Of a stretch of 64,000 nucleotides of DNA, positions 53,695 to 63,209 are shown piece by piece. The DNA lies in NCBI GenBank assembly GCA_002844335.1, contig CP019154.1, forward strand, positions 2,170,001 to 2,234,000, written 5' to 3'. A program made the translations under genes and the position numbers. The notes below the pieces were generated by a model. That model was not told where the DNA came from. It made no database searches and saw only the letters and a program-made list of their open reading frames with translations. Origin of the DNA: Haloarcula taiwanensis. Lineage in GTDB: Archaea; Halobacteriota; Halobacteria; Halobacteriales; Haloarculaceae. Position 1 is the first letter of the stretch. Every line of letters begins with the position of its first letter.

Positions 53695-54279
53695 GTGGAC
53701 TTGGTAGTACCGACCGCAGCGTTCATCGCCTTCATCGGTGACTGTACGACCGCTGGCACCCCACTGTCGCCGCTCGAAGAAGCCGTCTGTACGGCCACTG
53801 GTCCGACCGGACTGGGTATCATCGCGGTGTACTCGTTTCTGATCGCGTTCATTCTCCCGCTTCCGAGCGAGGTCGTGCTGGTTCCGGCCGAAACCCTTCG
53901 ACTTGGACTCTCCACGAACGGGAATCTGGTGGCGATTATCATCGTCAGTGGTCTGGGGAAGGCGTTTGGCAGTCTCGTCGCCTTCCATATCGGTCAGGAG
54001 GCAAAGGAGTACGGCCCGCTCGTTCGCCGAATCAAGCGCTCACGGTTCAACATCATCGAGTGGTCGGAAAAGAAAACGGTCCAGCTAGCACAGAAGTACG
54101 GGTACGTCGGTCTGGCGCTCGCGCTCTGTGTGCCGTTTTTCCCCGACACCATCTCTATCTACGCGTTCACCGTCCTCGAACGCGACTACTATCGGTTCGG
54201 CGCAGCGACGTTCTTCGGCAGTGCCGGACGGCTCGTCGTGACACTCGGGCTGGCAGGCGGTACGCTCGCGTTGCTGTGA
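53695..54279 (+). CDS. VTT/DedA-like (SNARE-associated) membrane protein
   Basis: A 194-residue polytopic protein. I start it at GTG 53695 (reading VDLVVPTAAFIAFIGD), because an AAGGTTTAGA TATA-like element sits 26-35 bp upstream, matching a leaderless start. Upstream in-frame residues are Arg-rich and non-membrane. Landmarks of the VTT/DedA family: FILPLPSEVVLVPAETL, SGLGKAFGSLVAFHIGQEAK, ALCVPFFPDTISIYAF. DedA-type proteins are proposed lipid flippases or ion-coupled carriers. The function here is unknown. Confidence 0.82.
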   Translation: MDLVVPTAAFIAFIGDCTTAGTPLSPLEEAVCTATGPTGLGIIAVYSFLIAFILPLPSEVVLVPAETLRLGLSTNGNLVAIIIVSGLGKAFGSLVAFHIGQEAKEYGPLVRRIKRSRFNIIEWSEKKTVQLAQKYGYVGLALALCVPFFPDTISIYAFTVLERDYYRFGAATFFGSAGRLVVTLGLAGGTLALL

Positions 54280-54345
54280 CCCCGGAGCGCGGCCACCACG
54301 CCGAAACCAACCCCCTTTTGACCCGTCGGTGGCACACGAACAGGT

Positions 54346-56493
54346 ATGAGCAACGACGAGTTTCCGACGGACCAGCCGGCGGTCGTGACCTGTGGGTTGC
54401 CCTACGCGAACGGTGACTTGCACGTCGGCCACCTCAGGACGTATGTCGACGGAGACGCGCTGTCACGCGCTCTCCGACGGATCGGTCAGCAGACGGCGTT
54501 CGTTTCGGGATCGGACATGCACGGCACGCCAGTAGCGGTCAACGCCGCCGAAGCAGGCGTCGAGCCGCGAGAGTTCGCGCTTGACTTCCATGAGACCTAC
54601 GCCGAGACGTTCCCGCAGTTCAACATCGAATTCGACAACTACGGGCACACCGACGACGAGACCAACGTCGAACTCACTCAGTCGTTCGTCCGCTCGTGGG
54701 TCGAAAACGACCACGTCCACGAGAAGGAAATAGAGGTCGCCTGGGACACCGAGGAGGACCAGCCCCTCCCCGACCGCTATGTTGAGGGGACCTGTCCCTA
54801 CTGCGGGGAGCAGGCCCGCGGCGACGAGTGCGATGAGGGATGCCAGCGCCACCTCGAACCCGGCGAGATCGAGGACCCCGTCTCGACGCTGACCGGGAAT
54901 CCCGCCGAGTACCGCACCCGGGAGCACAAGTTCCTCCGACTGTCGGACTTTCAGGAGTATCTGCAGGGCTTCCTCGACCGTCTCGAAGGGACCGACAACG
55001 CCCAGAACCAGCCCCGCGAGTGGATCGAGGGTGAACTGCAGGATCTCTGTATCACGCGGGACATGGACTGGGGCGTCGACTATCCCGAGGACGTCGACGG
55101 CGGGGAGGATCTGGTGCTGTACGTCTGGGTCGACGCACCTATCGAGTACGTCGCCTCGACGAAGCAGTACTCCGAGCGCGTCGGCGACGATGAGTACAAC
55201 TGGGAACAGGTCTGGAAGGTCGACGGCGAAGAGCGCCACGATACCGAGTGGGACGACGACTGGAGCGAGGACAACGGCGAGATAATCCACGTCATCGGCC
55301 GTGACATCATCCAGCACCACGCCGTCTTCTGGCCCGCCATGCTGCGGGGCGCGGGCTACAACGAGCCCCGGGCCATCCTCGCGACCGGCTTCGTCGGCAT
55401 CGACGGCAAGGCCCTCTCGACCTCGCGCAACCGCGCGGTCTGGGCCGACGAGTACCTGGAGGCCGGCTTCCACCCCGACCTGTTCCGGTACTACATCGCC
55501 ACCGGCGCACAGATCGACACCGACGTGGACTTCTCCTGGGACCGCTTCCAAGAGCGGGTCAACGGCGAACTCGTCGGCAACGTCGGGAACTTCATCTACC
55601 GCTCGCTTTTGTTCGCCGAGCGCAACTACGACGGCACGCCCGACGCGCCCGTCAGCGACGACGTGCGCGAACGCATCGAGGCGGCCATCGACGACTTCGA
55701 GGCCGCCGTCCGCGAGTACGACGTGCGCGCCCTCGCCGAAATCGCCATCGAGCTGTCGAACTACGGCAACGAGTACATCCAGCGCAACGAGCCGTGGAAC
55801 CTCGTCGACGACAACCCCGAGGAAGCCGAGCAGGTCATCCGCGACTGCGTCCAGCTGACGAAGGCCGTCGCGGTGCTCATCCAGCCCGTCCTGCCGGGCA
55901 AAGCCGAGCGCCTGTGGGGCCAGCTGGGCGAGCAGGGGTCGGTCGCCGACGTGACCCTCGACAGCGCGCTCGAAGCGCCGCCGGCCGAGTTCGGCGAGCC
56001 CGCGGAGCTGTTCGAGCAAGTCGAGGACGACCACATCGAGGCGCTGAACGAGGAGCTACAGGAGCGCGTTGAGGCGGCCGGCGACGACGAGTCCGAGGAT
56101 GATGACGGCGAGGACGCCGGCGACGAAGCGGACGACGGGGATACAGACGCCGCCGACCTCCAGCCCCTCGTCGAGGACCGCATCAGTTTCGAGGACTTCG
56201 AGGGCGTCGATATGCGCGTCGGCGAGATTCGCAGCGCCGAGCCGGTCGAGGGCGCGGACAAGCTCCTCAAACTGGAGGTCGACATCGGCCACGAGGTCCG
56301 GCAGGTCGTCGCCGGCCTCCGACAACTGCACGACGCCGAGGACCTGCCCGGGACGCGGGTCATCCTGCTGGCGAACATGGAGAAAGCCGAGCTGTTCGGC
56401 ATCGAATCCAACGGGATGGTGCTGGCCGCCGGCGACGAGGCGGACCTGCTGACGACGCACGAGGACGCCCCACTGGGGACCCGAATCAAGTAA
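54346..56493 (+). CDS. metG: Methionyl-tRNA synthetase
   Basis: A 715-residue class I synthetase. The HIGH-type motif is LPYANGDLHVGHLRTYVDGD. The zinc knuckle has four Cys in CPYCGEQARGDECDEGC. The KMSKS-type loop reads GKALSTSRN. An anticodon-binding helical domain follows, then an acidic linker (~575-605; EDDDGEDAGDEADDGD). A C-terminal EMAP-like tRNA-binding domain starts at about residue 617 (FEDFEGVDMRVGEIRSAE). All motifs are intact and it is monocistronic. Confidence 0.96.
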   Translation: MSNDEFPTDQPAVVTCGLPYANGDLHVGHLRTYVDGDALSRALRRIGQQTAFVSGSDMHGTPVAVNAAEAGVEPREFALDFHETYAETFPQFNIEFDNYGHTDDETNVELTQSFVRSWVENDHVHEKEIEVAWDTEEDQPLPDRYVEGTCPYCGEQARGDECDEGCQRHLEPGEIEDPVSTLTGNPAEYRTREHKFLRLSDFQEYLQGFLDRLEGTDNAQNQPREWIEGELQDLCITRDMDWGVDYPEDVDGGEDLVLYVWVDAPIEYVASTKQYSERVGDDEYNWEQVWKVDGEERHDTEWDDDWSEDNGEIIHVIGRDIIQHHAVFWPAMLRGAGYNEPRAILATGFVGIDGKALSTSRNRAVWADEYLEAGFHPDLFRYYIATGAQIDTDVDFSWDRFQERVNGELVGNVGNFIYRSLLFAERNYDGTPDAPVSDDVRERIEAAIDDFEAAVREYDVRALAEIAIELSNYGNEYIQRNEPWNLVDDNPEEAEQVIRDCVQLTKAVAVLIQPVLPGKAERLWGQLGEQGSVADVTLDSALEAPPAEFGEPAELFEQVEDDHIEALNEELQERVEAAGDDESEDDDGEDAGDEADDGDTDAADLQPLVEDRISFEDFEGVDMRVGEIRSAEPVEGADKLLKLEVDIGHEVRQVVAGLRQLHDAEDLPGTRVILLANMEKAELFGIESNGMVLAAGDEADLLTTHEDAPLGTRIK

Positions 56494-56538
56494 TCGCAGT
56501 CGCCAGCGCTTTTGTAGTCACGGCACGTACCGCGGACC

Positions 56539-56907
56539 ATGGATGACGACGGGGCCGCACGAGACGATGCGGCCGCTACGGGTGATACGTTCACCGAGGA
56601 GTACGAACTGGCGACGGAAGCCGACGTTATTCAGCTCGAGGACGACCCAGATAGCGACGCGGCTGACGACGTGGAGGGCGCGGTCGCCGGCTCGCTCGCT
56701 CCGGACCTCGAGGTGACGCCCGACGCGCCGAAGCCTGAGAATGTCGTCTTCGTCGCGCTGGGGGTCTGTATCGCAATCCTCGCGCTCGGACGGATGTTCC
56801 TCGGGGCGGAGATGTACACACCGTCCGTACTCGGCGGCGTAGTCCTGTCCGTCGCGCTCGGAACCGCAGTACTGTACGGGTTCTTCGTCCGGACGAGCGA
56901 CGCGTAA
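56539..56907 (+). CDS. Small two-helix membrane protein with acidic N-terminus (haloarchaeal)
   Basis: A 122-residue protein: ~68 acidic residues (MDDDGAARDDAAATGDTF), then helices VVFVALGVCIAILALGRMF and VLGGVVLSVALGTAVLYGFF. The short C-terminus is RTSDA. A CGCTTTTGTAG element 24-34 bp upstream fits a leaderless ATG at 56539. It resembles the conserved haloarchaeal DUF7312-type membrane proteins, and no function is known. Gap to the following nfeD is 70 bp. Confidence 0.75.
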   Translation: MDDDGAARDDAAATGDTFTEEYELATEADVIQLEDDPDSDAADDVEGAVAGSLAPDLEVTPDAPKPENVVFVALGVCIAILALGRMFLGAEMYTPSVLGGVVLSVALGTAVLYGFFVRTSDA

Positions 56908-56977
56908 CGCTACAGCAGTGCCGGGCGTGTCACGCCCGACCCCGACACTTAATCCTGCTCCGACACTAGGTGAGAGC

Positions 56978-57574
56978 ATGGTGAATCCGCTGGCGACAGT
57001 TGCCCTGCTGCAGGCCGAACCACTGTTAGGTATGTCGCTCTCCATTCTGCTGTTTCTGGCCGGCGCGGGCCTCATCGTGGGCGAGGCGCTCGCCCCCGGA
57101 ACCCACTTTTTCGTTCTCGGCGTGGCCCTGCTGACGGCAGGGCTGGTCGGGCTGTTCATTCCAGCAAGCCTCGGTATCCTCGCCCCACTCATCCTTACTG
57201 TCGTTGTCCTTGCAACGACAGCGGTCACGCTCTGGGGGTATCGAAAGCTCGACTTCGCCGCACCGGGCCGGGGCCAGACGCTCAGCTCTGACTCGCTTAC
57301 GGGCCAGTTCGGAACGGTTACCGAGCGCGTAACCCGAAGCGACGGCGAGGTCAAACTGGAAGACGGCGGTTTCAATCCCTATTATCAGGCTCGCAGTTCC
57401 GGCGATCCCATCGAGGAGGGGACGGAAGTAATCGTCATCGACCCGGGCGGCGGGAACGTCCTGGAAGTCGAAGCGGTGGAGGCGGCAGGCGACGAAATCG
57501 ACCGCGCGCTCGAACGTGACCGAAACCGGAGCGATGCGGACGCCGAGCCGGAGCGAGAGTCCGAGCGGGCGTAG
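56978..57574 (+). CDS. NfeD-family membrane protein
   Basis: A 198-residue protein with an N-terminal membrane region of about four helices (LGMSLSILLFLAGAGLIVGE, FFVLGVALLTAGLVGLFI) and a cytoplasmic OB-fold NfeD domain (~95-165; LTGQFGTVTERVTRSDGEV, VIVIDPGGGNVLEVE). I start it at ATG 56978. NfeD proteins pair with SPFH/stomatin proteins in membrane microdomains. The SPFH gene begins 71 bp downstream on the same strand, matching the standard nfeD-SPFH pair. Confidence 0.9.
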   Translation: MVNPLATVALLQAEPLLGMSLSILLFLAGAGLIVGEALAPGTHFFVLGVALLTAGLVGLFIPASLGILAPLILTVVVLATTAVTLWGYRKLDFAAPGRGQTLSSDSLTGQFGTVTERVTRSDGEVKLEDGGFNPYYQARSSGDPIEEGTEVIVIDPGGGNVLEVEAVEAAGDEIDRALERDRNRSDADAEPERESERA

Positions 57575-57645
57575 GTGTGCAATTCGGTAGTTTGTGACAG
57601 GGACACCGAAGCCTTTTCATTGCGCGCTCCGGAGTTCTGATTGTC

Positions 57646-58836
57646 ATGTTCCCCGCGACAGCACCGCTGCAAGGTCTGGGAGGACTCGTCGGTTTCGTTA
57701 CCGTAATCTTCCTCCTGATCGCCATCGCGCTGGTGTACTCCAGCGTCGTGATCATCCGCCCGTACCAGAAAGGTGCCTACACGGTCCTTGGTACCTATCG
57801 CGGCGTCCTCGACCAGGGGATTCACTTCATCTATCCCTTTGTCTCCGACGTGACGCGGTTCGATATGCGTACCCAGACGCTTGACGTGCCGCGGCAAGAG
57901 GCTATCACCCGCGACAACTCGCCGGTGACCGCCGACGCCGTCGTCTACATCAAGGTGATGGACCCGAAGAAGGCGTTCCTCGAAGTCGACAACTACGAAC
58001 GTGCCGTCTCCAACCTCGCCCAGACGACCCTTCGTGCCGTCCTAGGTGACATGGAACTGGACGACACGCTGAACAAGCGGGGTGAAATCAACGCCCGCAT
58101 CCGGAAAGAGCTGGACGAACCCACCGACGAGTGGGGTGTCCGCGTCGAGAGCGTGGAGGTCCGCGAGGTCAACCCGTCCAAGGACGTCCAGCAGGCCATG
58201 GAGCAACAGACCTCCGCCGAGCGGAAACGCCGTGCCATGATTCTGGAAGCCCAGGGTGAACGGCGCTCCGCCATCGAGACGGCCGAAGGTGACAAGCAGT
58301 CTAACATCATCCGCGCACAGGGTGAGAAACAGAGCCAGATTCTGGAAGCACAGGGTGACGCAATTTCGACCGTCCTGCGTGCGAAATCCGCCGAGTCGAT
58401 GGGCGAGCGCGCCGTCATCGACAAGGGGATGGAGACGCTCGCGGAAATCGGTCAGGGCGAGTCGACGAAGTTCATCCTCCCGCAGGAGCTTACCTCGCTG
58501 GTGGGCCGCTACGGCAAGCACCTCCAGGGCTCCGACGTGAAGGAGAACGGTCACTCGCTGGAAGCGCTTGACTTCGACGACGAGACCCGCGAGATGCTTG
58601 GTCTGGACGATATCGAGGAAATCCTCGGCCAGATCGACGAGGAAGCGCAGGTCGATGTCGAAGCGATGGAAGAGGAAGCCCAGAAGATCAAACACGGCGA
58701 AGACTCCGGCGTCGACAGCGCCGACGACGTCATTGAGGAGATGGACGCTGAGATAGACAACGACTCGGGCACGACTGACGTGGCCGGCGGTCCCGACGAC
58801 ACGACGCGAACGTCGGAAGTCGACAAAGACAACTAA
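57646..58836 (+). CDS. SPFH/stomatin-like protein
   Basis: A 396-residue band-7 protein. N-terminal helix at ~11-35 (GFVTVIFLLIAIALVYSSVV), SPFH domain to ~200 (IIRPYQKGAYTVLGTYRG, DVPRQEAITRDNSPVTADAV, RVESVEVREVNPSKDVQQAM), long coiled coil (~185-265) with repeated AQGE motifs, and an acidic C-terminal ~100 residues. These proteins oligomerise on the membrane and scaffold proteases. Pairs with the NfeD protein encoded upstream. Confidence 0.93.
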   Translation: MFPATAPLQGLGGLVGFVTVIFLLIAIALVYSSVVIIRPYQKGAYTVLGTYRGVLDQGIHFIYPFVSDVTRFDMRTQTLDVPRQEAITRDNSPVTADAVVYIKVMDPKKAFLEVDNYERAVSNLAQTTLRAVLGDMELDDTLNKRGEINARIRKELDEPTDEWGVRVESVEVREVNPSKDVQQAMEQQTSAERKRRAMILEAQGERRSAIETAEGDKQSNIIRAQGEKQSQILEAQGDAISTVLRAKSAESMGERAVIDKGMETLAEIGQGESTKFILPQELTSLVGRYGKHLQGSDVKENGHSLEALDFDDETREMLGLDDIEEILGQIDEEAQVDVEAMEEEAQKIKHGEDSGVDSADDVIEEMDAEIDNDSGTTDVAGGPDDTTRTSEVDKDN

Positions 58837-58886
58837 CTGAGAATCAGGCGAAGACGTTTTATTACCGACCCACCTTTTCGGTAGCA

Positions 58887-59492
58887 ATGACGCGTGAGGG
58901 CGACGTGGACGAGGATAAACGAGCGACACTCCGTCGCTTTGCCGCCCTCGGTGCAGCAAGTCCGTTTGCCCGCTTCGGCGACAGCGGAAGCGAGAGCGAC
59001 GCGCCCGACGCCATCGCCGGATACGTCTCGACACACCCCGGGACCCACTTCTCGAAGCTTCGTGACGACCTCAAACTCGGGACTGGTGAGGCCCAGCACC
59101 ACCTCCACCGGCTGGAAAACGAGGCCGTCGTCACGTCACAGAAGGACGGCGACTACCGCAGGTACTTCCCGGCCGGGCAGTTCTCCGAGTTCGAACAGGT
59201 GGCGCTTGGCTACCTGCGGCGGTCCACGGCTCGCGGGATGCTCGTCACCCTGCTGCGCCGCCCGGACGCGACGGCGTCGGAACTGGCCACTGAACTGGAC
59301 GTCTCACGACCGACGGTGAGCAACTACGCCGCCGATCTGGAGGCCGCCGGGCTCCTGTCCAGAGAAGACGGCTACGCAGTTACGGAACCCGAAACCGTGC
59401 TGACACTGCTGATTCGGTACGCCGATTCGTTCGGCGACGATGTGGCCGCGTTAGCCGGCGAGGCCGACTCGCTACTGCGGTACGACCCGTGA
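58887..59492 (+). CDS. Two-winged-helix transcriptional regulator
   Basis: A 201-residue DNA-binding protein with two winged helices: residues ~45-100 (AIAGYVSTHPGTHFSKLRDDL, GEAQHHLHRLENEAVV) and residues ~115-175 (LVTLLRRPDATASELATELD, SRPTVSNYAADLEAAGLLS). A TATA-like TTTTATTACCG lies about 20-30 bp before the ATG. Tandem winged helices of this kind are common in haloarchaea. The target is unknown and could be the SPFH gene just upstream. Confidence 0.85.
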   Translation: MTREGDVDEDKRATLRRFAALGAASPFARFGDSGSESDAPDAIAGYVSTHPGTHFSKLRDDLKLGTGEAQHHLHRLENEAVVTSQKDGDYRRYFPAGQFSEFEQVALGYLRRSTARGMLVTLLRRPDATASELATELDVSRPTVSNYAADLEAAGLLSREDGYAVTEPETVLTLLIRYADSFGDDVAALAGEADSLLRYDP

Positions 59493-59529
59493 CGCTCGGG
59501 TTCCGGCTGTCAACCCAGCCGCGTCCGTC

Positions 59530-61398
59530 TCACCCCCCTTCGACGATGCTTGTTATCTCGAACCTGGCCCCGCCCGCCTCGCTGTCGGTCACGCTCACAT
59601 CCCATCCGTGGACGGCGGCGATGTCAGCGACGATTGCGAGGCCGAAGCCGGTGCCGTCGGACGCGGTCGAGTAGCCGGCTTCGAACACCGCGTCCCGCTC
59701 GTCCTCGGGGACGCCCGGCCCGTCGTCGGCGACGTAGAACCCGCTTTCGTCGTCGATGTCGCCGACGGTGACCGTCACGCCGTCGCCGTGCTCGACGACG
59801 GCGTCCGACTGGGGCGGCGTGGTGCTGTGTTCGACATCCCCATCCTGTCCCTGGGTGGGAAGGGATCCGTGTGCGACGCTGTTCCGGAACAGGTTCTCCA
59901 GCAGGCGACGCAGCCGCCGGGGGTCCGCGACGACGACGCTGTCGGTGTCGGTCTCTAAGGTCGCGTCCCCAGTTTCGACGGTCTGCCAGCAGGCGGTCGC
60001 GGCGGTGTGTAAGTCGACCGGCTCGGTGGTCGTCGCCTCGCGGCCGTCGCGTGCGAGCGTCAGGATGTCGTCGATGAGCGTCTGCATCCGCTGGTGGGCG
60101 CTGTCGATGCTGTCGAGGTGGTCGTCGGTCTCCTCCTGGCGAGCCAGCTCCAGGTGGCCCTGCGCGACCGTCAGCGGCCCCTGGAGGTCGTGGCTGACGA
60201 CGCTGGCGAAGGATTCGAGCCGCTCGTTCTGGACGCGGAGCCGGCGTTCGCGCTCCTTCTGTTCGGTGATGTCCTGGATGAACCCCCGGACCGTGCGGTG
60301 CTCCGCGTCCTCGACCCGCTCCCCGCGGGTCCGGACCCACCGGCACTCGCCGGTCGCGGTGATGAGCCTGGCCTCTACGTCGTAGGGCTCGCCGTCTTCG
60401 AGGGCCGCCTCGACGGCGTCCGCGACCCGCTCCCTGTCTTCGGGGTGGTAAAACGACAGGCCGTCCTCGACTGTGGGGTCGAAGTCGTCGCCGACCTCGT
60501 GGATGCGGCGGGTCCCCTCCGTCCAGGTCGAGACGCCGGTCTCGTCGAACTCCCAGGCGCCGAGGTCGCCCAGTTCCTCCGCCTCGGCGAAGAAGTCCCG
60601 TAGCTGGGCGAGGTTCCGCTCGCGCTCGATGCGCTCGGTGACGTCCTTGCAGTGTGAGAAGACGGTGACGGCATCGCCGGAACTGTCGGTGACGAGGCGG
60701 TTGTGCCACTCGACCATGATGCGCTCGCCGTCTTTCCGGACGTTCTCGTCGACGCTGTGGTAGCCGCCGCTGGCCTCACTGAGGGCAGAGGTGACCGCGT
60801 CGACGTCGTCGTAGCTGTCCGGACTCACGAACACCTCCCACGTCTCCCCGAGCAGTTCGTCTTCGGTGTAGCCGAATATCTCGGTGAGGGTGTCGTTGAC
60901 CCGGACGATTTCGAAGTCGGAGTCGAACTCAACGAAGCCCAGCGGCGACTGGTCGATAAACAGCGACAGCCGGTCCGTGCTCTCTTCGAGGGCGCGCTGT
61001 GACCGGTACTGTTGGACGGCGTTGGTGATGCGGTTGGCCAGAAGTGCGTAGTGGCTGGTGTCAGACGTCTTCTGCAGGTAGTCGGTGACGCCAGCCGAAA
61101 TAGCATCCCCGGCGACTGCTTCGCTGCCTCGGCCCGTGTACAGAATAAAGGGTAGCTCCGGGTACGCCTCGCGGACGGATTCAAGGAGGTCGATGCCGCT
61201 TTCGCCGGGCATCTCGTAGTCCGAGACGATGCAGTCGAACGTCGCCGATTCGAGTCGGGCCAGCCCCTCCGATGCACTCGTCGCGGTCTCGATGTCGAAC
61301 GCGGCCCGCTCTCGTTCGAGAAACGCCGCCGTCGTCTCCGCGTACTGCAGGTCGTCGTCGACGTGGAGGACTCGAATCGGGGAACCAGCCTCTCCCAT
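59530..61398 (-). CDS. Receiver-PAS-PAS sensor histidine kinase
   Basis: A 622-residue cytoplasmic kinase. Receiver domain at 1-125 with phospho-acceptor Asp60 (IVSDYEMPGESGIDLL). PAS domain 1 at ~145-270 (LFIDQSPLGFVEFDSDFEIV). PAS domain 2 at ~285-400 (ERVEDAEHRTVRGFIQDITE). Histidine kinase with H-box VVSHDLQGPLTVAQGH, N-box ENLFRNSVAHG, G boxes DDGPGVPEDERD and GTGFGLAIV. Receiver-first hybrid kinases are numerous in haloarchaea. No partner or target can be named. Confidence 0.93.
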   Translation of the reverse strand: MGEAGSPIRVLHVDDDLQYAETTAAFLERERAAFDIETATSASEGLARLESATFDCIVSDYEMPGESGIDLLESVREAYPELPFILYTGRGSEAVAGDAISAGVTDYLQKTSDTSHYALLANRITNAVQQYRSQRALEESTDRLSLFIDQSPLGFVEFDSDFEIVRVNDTLTEIFGYTEDELLGETWEVFVSPDSYDDVDAVTSALSEASGGYHSVDENVRKDGERIMVEWHNRLVTDSSGDAVTVFSHCKDVTERIERERNLAQLRDFFAEAEELGDLGAWEFDETGVSTWTEGTRRIHEVGDDFDPTVEDGLSFYHPEDRERVADAVEAALEDGEPYDVEARLITATGECRWVRTRGERVEDAEHRTVRGFIQDITEQKERERRLRVQNERLESFASVVSHDLQGPLTVAQGHLELARQEETDDHLDSIDSAHQRMQTLIDDILTLARDGREATTTEPVDLHTAATACWQTVETGDATLETDTDSVVVADPRRLRRLLENLFRNSVAHGSLPTQGQDGDVEHSTTPPQSDAVVEHGDGVTVTVGDIDDESGFYVADDGPGVPEDERDAVFEAGYSTASDGTGFGLAIVADIAAVHGWDVSVTDSEAGGARFEITSIVEGG

Positions 61399-61558
61399 TA
61401 CTGGGTCCGACTATGCCGTCAACTGTTATGAATATGCACATTCAGCTCGGCAGACAGAAGCATGCATCTCAAGGGGTCGTGACTGACGGAAAAGTGAGCG
61501 ACGACACCGAACCGTCTCTGCGCGGGGGACAGTACCGCTCGTTCGGCGGAGTCCGGGC

Positions 61559-61801
61559 TTACGCTTCGACCATCCACGTTGTCGAGGAGGAGTAGCCCCA
61601 CTTCTCGACGGCCACGTCGTGGTCGCCGTCGGCGATTGCGGTCATGTTCGTGCCGACTTCCTTCGCCGAGAGCCCGAGTTCGTCGCCGATAAGCCGGGAC
61701 TTGAAATACGTCTGGTCGTCAGCATTGGAACGGAGATACTCCAGAATACGTCGCTGCTTGTCCGAGAGCGGACTGTCGGTGGGTTGTGCGGTGGCGCTCA
61801 T
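61559..61801 (-). CDS. Small haloarchaeal winged-helix-like protein (DUF7123-type)
   Basis: An 80-residue protein from ATG 61801 (MSATAQPTDSPLSDKQRRILEYL). The extension to 61951 is Cys-rich and unlikely. The sequence SRLIGDELGLSAKEVGTNMTAI is a helix-turn-helix-like segment, followed by a wing (VAVEKWGYSSSTTWMVEA). The promoter side shows an AATAAGG element on the minus strand about 28-34 bp upstream. A haloarchaeal small DNA-binding protein is likely. Confidence 0.78.
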   Translation of the reverse strand: MSATAQPTDSPLSDKQRRILEYLRSNADDQTYFKSRLIGDELGLSAKEVGTNMTAIADGDHDVAVEKWGYSSSTTWMVEA

Positions 61802-62035
61802 TAGTACAGTTACTAGCAGCACCGAGACACCCTTATTGGATTTGGTACAGACGGTTAACGGCCCGCAGTCTTGCGGTTTTCTCTCATTCGAAGCGGACAT
61901 ACTGCCGCGAGTTGGGCCACGCGACAGTCGGTTGGTACAGGCGGGAAACACCGCGGTCGCCCGTTGAGTCCCTGGGGCCGCCAGCGGTCGCTCGCTCCGG
62001 CAGTTCTTTAGTAATGGGCCGTTTTGTGGCCGAAC

Positions 62036-62052
62036 GGAGGTCTATCACATTG
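62036..62052 (+). promoter_or_regulatory. Shine-Dalgarno deciding the TTG start of the TRAM gene
   Basis: GGAGGT at 62036-62041 followed eight bases later by TTG at 62050. The nearest in-frame ATG (62014) lies upstream of the ribosome site, and a TTCTTTAGTAA element at about 62005-62014 would start transcription after that ATG. This favours TTG initiation. Confidence 0.6.
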
Positions 62053-62448
62053 GAAATCTCGGATCAACTGCTGTGTCTGTTCAGTGCCGATATCCGCAGC
62101 GAGGGGGACCGGTACGTCGTAGAGATCCCTCGTCGAGAGGTCGAGACGGGCGCAGTCGACTCGGGCAGTACCTACCGCGTTGCGCTTATCTCCGCAGACG
62201 AGGGGACAGAGGCGGACGAGGAGACAGTGGCGGAGACGCCACCGGATCAGCCACAGCCGCCGGTCGAACCGGGTGAGACGCGCTACGTCGAGATTGAAGA
62301 CATCGGCAAGCAGGGCGACGGCATCGCCCGCGTCGAGCGCGGCTATGTCATCATCGTTCCGGGAGCCGAAATCGACGAACGTGTCAAGATCGAAGTGACC
62401 GAAGTCAAGTCGAACTTCGCGGTCGGCGAAATCATCGACGACGTCTGA
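62050..62448 (+). CDS. TRAM-domain protein
   Basis: A 132-residue protein starting with TTG (reading EISDQLLCLFSADIRS). Residues ~1-50 are a conserved haloarchaeal N-terminal module (YVVEIPRREVETGAV, YRVALIS), then a Pro/Glu linker, then the TRAM domain (~78-132; YVEIEDIGKQGDGIARVERG, VIIVPGAEIDERVKIEVTEV). TRAM domains bind RNA. Small archaeal TRAM proteins act as RNA chaperones. An ATG start at 62014 would add 12 residues. Confidence 0.85.
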   Translation: MEISDQLLCLFSADIRSEGDRYVVEIPRREVETGAVDSGSTYRVALISADEGTEADEETVAETPPDQPQPPVEPGETRYVEIEDIGKQGDGIARVERGYVIIVPGAEIDERVKIEVTEVKSNFAVGEIIDDV

Positions 62449-62450
62449 AG

Positions 62451-63176
62451 CTACTCGTAGGCACTGCCGTCGGGGCGCTTTGCCCCTTCGGAGTCGTGGA
62501 CGACGACCTGTCCGGCTGACGGGTCGACGGGCCGGTAGTTGTCTCGGACGCCGATTGCTTCCGTCAGTTCTCGAACGGCGCGCTCCTTGAGCGCTGCTGC
62601 CAACTCCTCGGCGTCGGCTCTGGAGATATCCCGACCGAGCCCCTCACATTCGTGGGCCCGGACAATCCCCGCCTCGTCGACGGCTTCGCCCATCGGCTGG
62701 CTCGTCCCGCCGAGCGCGACGCTGAACGGGTAGGTCCGGCAAATGAGCGGGCGGTCACCGTGGACCGTACAGGCACCCGTGCCGCCGTCCTCAGCGTAGA
62801 ACGTACAGTCGCCGCAGTCATCGGTCTGGAGCGCCCACTCAAACGTCTCGCCTTCGGGGCCGTCAGGGCCGTCAGCCAGTCCGTACGGCATCGGTCGAGC
62901 CACGTCGCGGAAGTCGTACTCCCCGGTCGCCTGTAGCTGCCGGATCTCGTCGGGAAACACCGTCGCAGTGTGGGGTTCAGCATCGGTTTCAGCGGACTTG
63001 GGCTGCACGTCGGACCCATCGGGTCCGTCACTCGCGCCACCCGCACTACACGCTGACTCGGCCTTGCAGCAGGCTCCACAGCGGGTGCATTCGAACCCGA
63101 TCGTCTCGATTGCGTCGGCCAAGTCCGACTCGTCGAGGGCACGGGCCCGTTCAAGTTCGGTTTCCAAGGAGTCCAC
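62451..63176 (-). CDS. YkgJ-family cysteine-cluster protein
   Basis: A 241-residue protein with a CxxCGxCC cluster near residue 30 (ECTRCGACC), further Cys in KAESACS, then DDCGDCTFY, GACTVHGDRPLICRTYPF and the late HECEGLG. This is the YkgJ/UPF0153 pattern of a metal (zinc or iron-sulfur) binding protein of uncertain role. A haloarchaeal insert of ~25 acidic residues (GASDGPDGSDVQPKSAETDA) sits between the first and second Cys groups. It is convergent with the TRAM gene, 2 bp apart. Confidence 0.85.
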   Translation of the reverse strand: MDSLETELERARALDESDLADAIETIGFECTRCGACCKAESACSAGGASDGPDGSDVQPKSAETDAEPHTATVFPDEIRQLQATGEYDFRDVARPMPYGLADGPDGPEGETFEWALQTDDCGDCTFYAEDGGTGACTVHGDRPLICRTYPFSVALGGTSQPMGEAVDEAGIVRAHECEGLGRDISRADAEELAAALKERAVRELTEAIGVRDNYRPVDPSAGQVVVHDSEGAKRPDGSAYE

Positions 63177-63209
63177 AGCATCGCTAGCGGGCCGACGGGC
63201 AAAAAGGCG

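Noticed and set aside
54463..56034. Long antisense frame over metG
   Set aside because: Opposite an intact methionyl-tRNA synthetase; no protein family visible.
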